In this document: positions 14,859-16,030 of the stretch, one piece after another | Layout: every line of letters begins with the position of its first letter | Position numbering within the stretch: the first letter of the stretch is position 1 | NCBI GenBank assembly: GCA_023457495.1 | Contig: JAEWLQ010000034.1 | Coordinates: forward strand, 1-16,030 | Reading direction: 5' to 3' | From: Pseudomonadota bacterium | GTDB lineage: Bacteria > Pseudomonadota > Gammaproteobacteria > Steroidobacterales > Steroidobacteraceae | Length of the DNA stretch: 16,030 nt | Program-made: the position numbers and the translations under genes | The notes under the pieces: model-generated | Database searches by the model: none | What the model was told of the DNA's origin: nothing | The model's input: the letters and a program-made list of their open reading frames with translations, nothing else

Positions 14859-15995
14859 ATGGTCATCAACAGCATTGCCGATCTGCGTGAGCTCGCCCGC
14901 AAGCGCGTCCCGCGCGCCATCTTCGACTACGCGGACCGCGGTTCGTACGACGAGGTGACGTTCGATCGCAATCTCGACGATCTGCGCGCCATCCAGCTGC
15001 GGCAGCGCGTGATGGTCGACGTCTCCAAGCAGCAACTCGCCACGAACATCCTGGGCGAGGACTGGTCGATTCCCCTCGGCATCGGTCCCACCGGCCTGAC
15101 GGGTCTCTTTCACGCGAACGGCGAGATGCTGGGCGCGCGCGCCGCGCAGGCATTCGGCGTGCCTTTCTGCCTGAGCACGCTGTCCATCTGCTCGATCGAG
15201 GACGTGCGGGGCGTCTCTCAAAAGCCGTTCTGGTTCCAGATCTATCTGATGCGCGATCGCGGCTTCAACGTCGAACTCCTCGACCGCGCCCGCGCCGCGA
15301 ACTGCTCCGCCATCATGCTGACGGTCGACATGCCGGTGCAGGGAGTCCGGCGCCGCGACGCGAAGAACGGGCTGTCCATTCCGCCGAAGCTGACACCGCG
15401 CAACGCGCTGGATATCGCGACCAAGCCGGCCTGGGCGCTCAAGGTGCTCATGGGCAGGCGCCGCACCTTCGGCAATCTCGAAGGCCGCATGACCGAAGGC
15501 GCCGGCCTCAAGACGCTGGCGGAGCGCATTGCGCAGCAGTTCGACCCGACGGTGACCTGGAAGGATCTCGCCTGGCTGCGTCAGCAGTGGCCGCGCAAGA
15601 TCATCATCAAGGGCATCCTCGATCCCGAGGATGCGCGCCTGGCCTGCGAACACGGCGCGGACGCGATCGTGGTGTCCAACCACGGCGGGCGCCAGCTCGA
15701 CGGCGCCCGCTCGACGATCTCGGCGCTGCCCGGCGTCGTCGAGGCGGTGGCGGATCGCTGCGAGGTCCTGTTCGACGGCGGCGTGCGCAGTGGCCAGGAC
15801 GTGCTGAAGGCGCTCGCGCTGGGAGCGAAGGGCTGCCTGATCGGCAAGGCGTTCCTGTATGCGCTCGCGGCGAAAGGCGAAGCGGGTGTTGCGCTGGCGC
15901 TCGACATCATCCGCCGGGAGCTCGCCGTGAGCCTCGCGCTCACCGGCGCGAACGACGTGCGCAAGGTGACGCGCGACATCCTCGTGAGAAGTTAG
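14859..15995 (+). CDS. lldD: FMN-dependent L-lactate dehydrogenase
   Basis: A 378-aa alpha-hydroxyacid dehydrogenase that oxidises L-lactate to pyruvate, normally at the inner membrane with electrons passed to quinones. Family residues seen: FDYADRGSYDE with Tyr24, WFQIY with Tyr129, TVDMPVQGVRRRD, the catalytic SNHGGRQLDG with His275 and Arg278, and the FMN phosphate region FDGGVRSGQDVLKALALGAKG. Length and N-terminus match LldD, so ATG at 14859 is used although no good Shine-Dalgarno precedes it; an inverted repeat ends 10 nt upstream. It lies 72 nt after rhaI on the same strand and would consume the lactate made by the RhaD dehydrogenase domain. Another 2-hydroxyacid substrate (e.g. mandelate, glycolate) is less likely given the context. 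Confidence 0.92.
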   Translation: MVINSIADLRELARKRVPRAIFDYADRGSYDEVTFDRNLDDLRAIQLRQRVMVDVSKQQLATNILGEDWSIPLGIGPTGLTGLFHANGEMLGARAAQAFGVPFCLSTLSICSIEDVRGVSQKPFWFQIYLMRDRGFNVELLDRARAANCSAIMLTVDMPVQGVRRRDAKNGLSIPPKLTPRNALDIATKPAWALKVLMGRRRTFGNLEGRMTEGAGLKTLAERIAQQFDPTVTWKDLAWLRQQWPRKIIIKGILDPEDARLACEHGADAIVVSNHGGRQLDGARSTISALPGVVEAVADRCEVLFDGGVRSGQDVLKALALGAKGCLIGKAFLYALAAKGEAGVALALDIIRRELAVSLALTGANDVRKVTRDILVRS

Positions 15996-16030
15996 GGCCG
16001 TTCAGACCCTCGGTGCGGAAGGTGAAGCGG

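Noticed and set aside
13467..15683. Open frame of 738 codons on the minus strand across rhaI and lldD
   Set aside because: It is antisense to two clearly recognised genes, has no family motif and is Arg/Ala/Val/Glu rich, as expected for the mirror frame of GC-rich coding DNA.
1..16030. A new defence, mobile or CRISPR-like system
   Set aside because: Nearly all of the sequence is accounted for by metabolic, transport and regulatory genes; no nuclease, transposase, integrase, toxin pair or spaced repeat array was seen.

Overview
The window is GC-rich, densely coded proteobacterial DNA. The gene content suggests a gammaproteobacterium, perhaps of the Steroidobacter/Xanthomonas-like groups, but no rRNA or other marker gene is present, so that placement is an inference. 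No tRNA, rRNA, CRISPR array, transposase or prophage gene is visible.

Left part (1-3475), tetrapyrrole synthesis. On the minus strand hemE, a divergent short hemA-like gene and hemC (cut by the left edge) are packed together: 9 nt separate hemE from hemA, and a 4-nt ATGA overlap joins hemA to hemC. hemD diverges from hemE across a 113-nt gap that holds a near-perfect palindrome. The odd member is the hemA-like gene. It keeps the catalytic-type Cys and the GLDS..GE core of glutamyl-tRNA reductase. It is short, has lost the usual STCNR context, and carries Gly where the conserved active-site His is expected.

Middle (3478-4553). A non-haem ferritin-like/bacterioferritin gene converges on hemD with 2 nt between them. 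Upstream of it is a GNAT acetyltransferase whose TTG start overlaps the stop of the sugar kinase, which makes it the last member of the operon that follows.

Right part (4550-15995), L-rhamnose uptake and breakdown in a Rhizobium-type layout. The minus-strand operon is a DeoR regulator (rhaR), the periplasmic binding protein (rhaS), the fused double-domain ABC ATPase (rhaT), two permeases (rhaP, rhaQ), the FGGY kinase (rhaK) and the GNAT gene. The last five junctions are 4-nt overlaps or short gaps. Three genes in the operon start with TTG. A run of 10 G lies 2 nt before the rhaS start. Divergently on the plus strand lie rhaD (aldolase fused to a short-chain dehydrogenase) and rhaI (isomerase). 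After an inverted-repeat spacer comes lldD (FMN L-lactate dehydrogenase).

Together these predict the following route. Rhamnose is imported by RhaSTPQ and isomerised by RhaI to rhamnulose. RhaK phosphorylates this, and RhaD cleaves the product to DHAP and L-lactaldehyde. The RhaD dehydrogenase domain then oxidises lactaldehyde to L-lactate, and LldD converts lactate to pyruvate. No mutarotase (rhaU/rhaM) is visible. The rhaR-rhaD gap contains repeats suited to be the RhaR operator.
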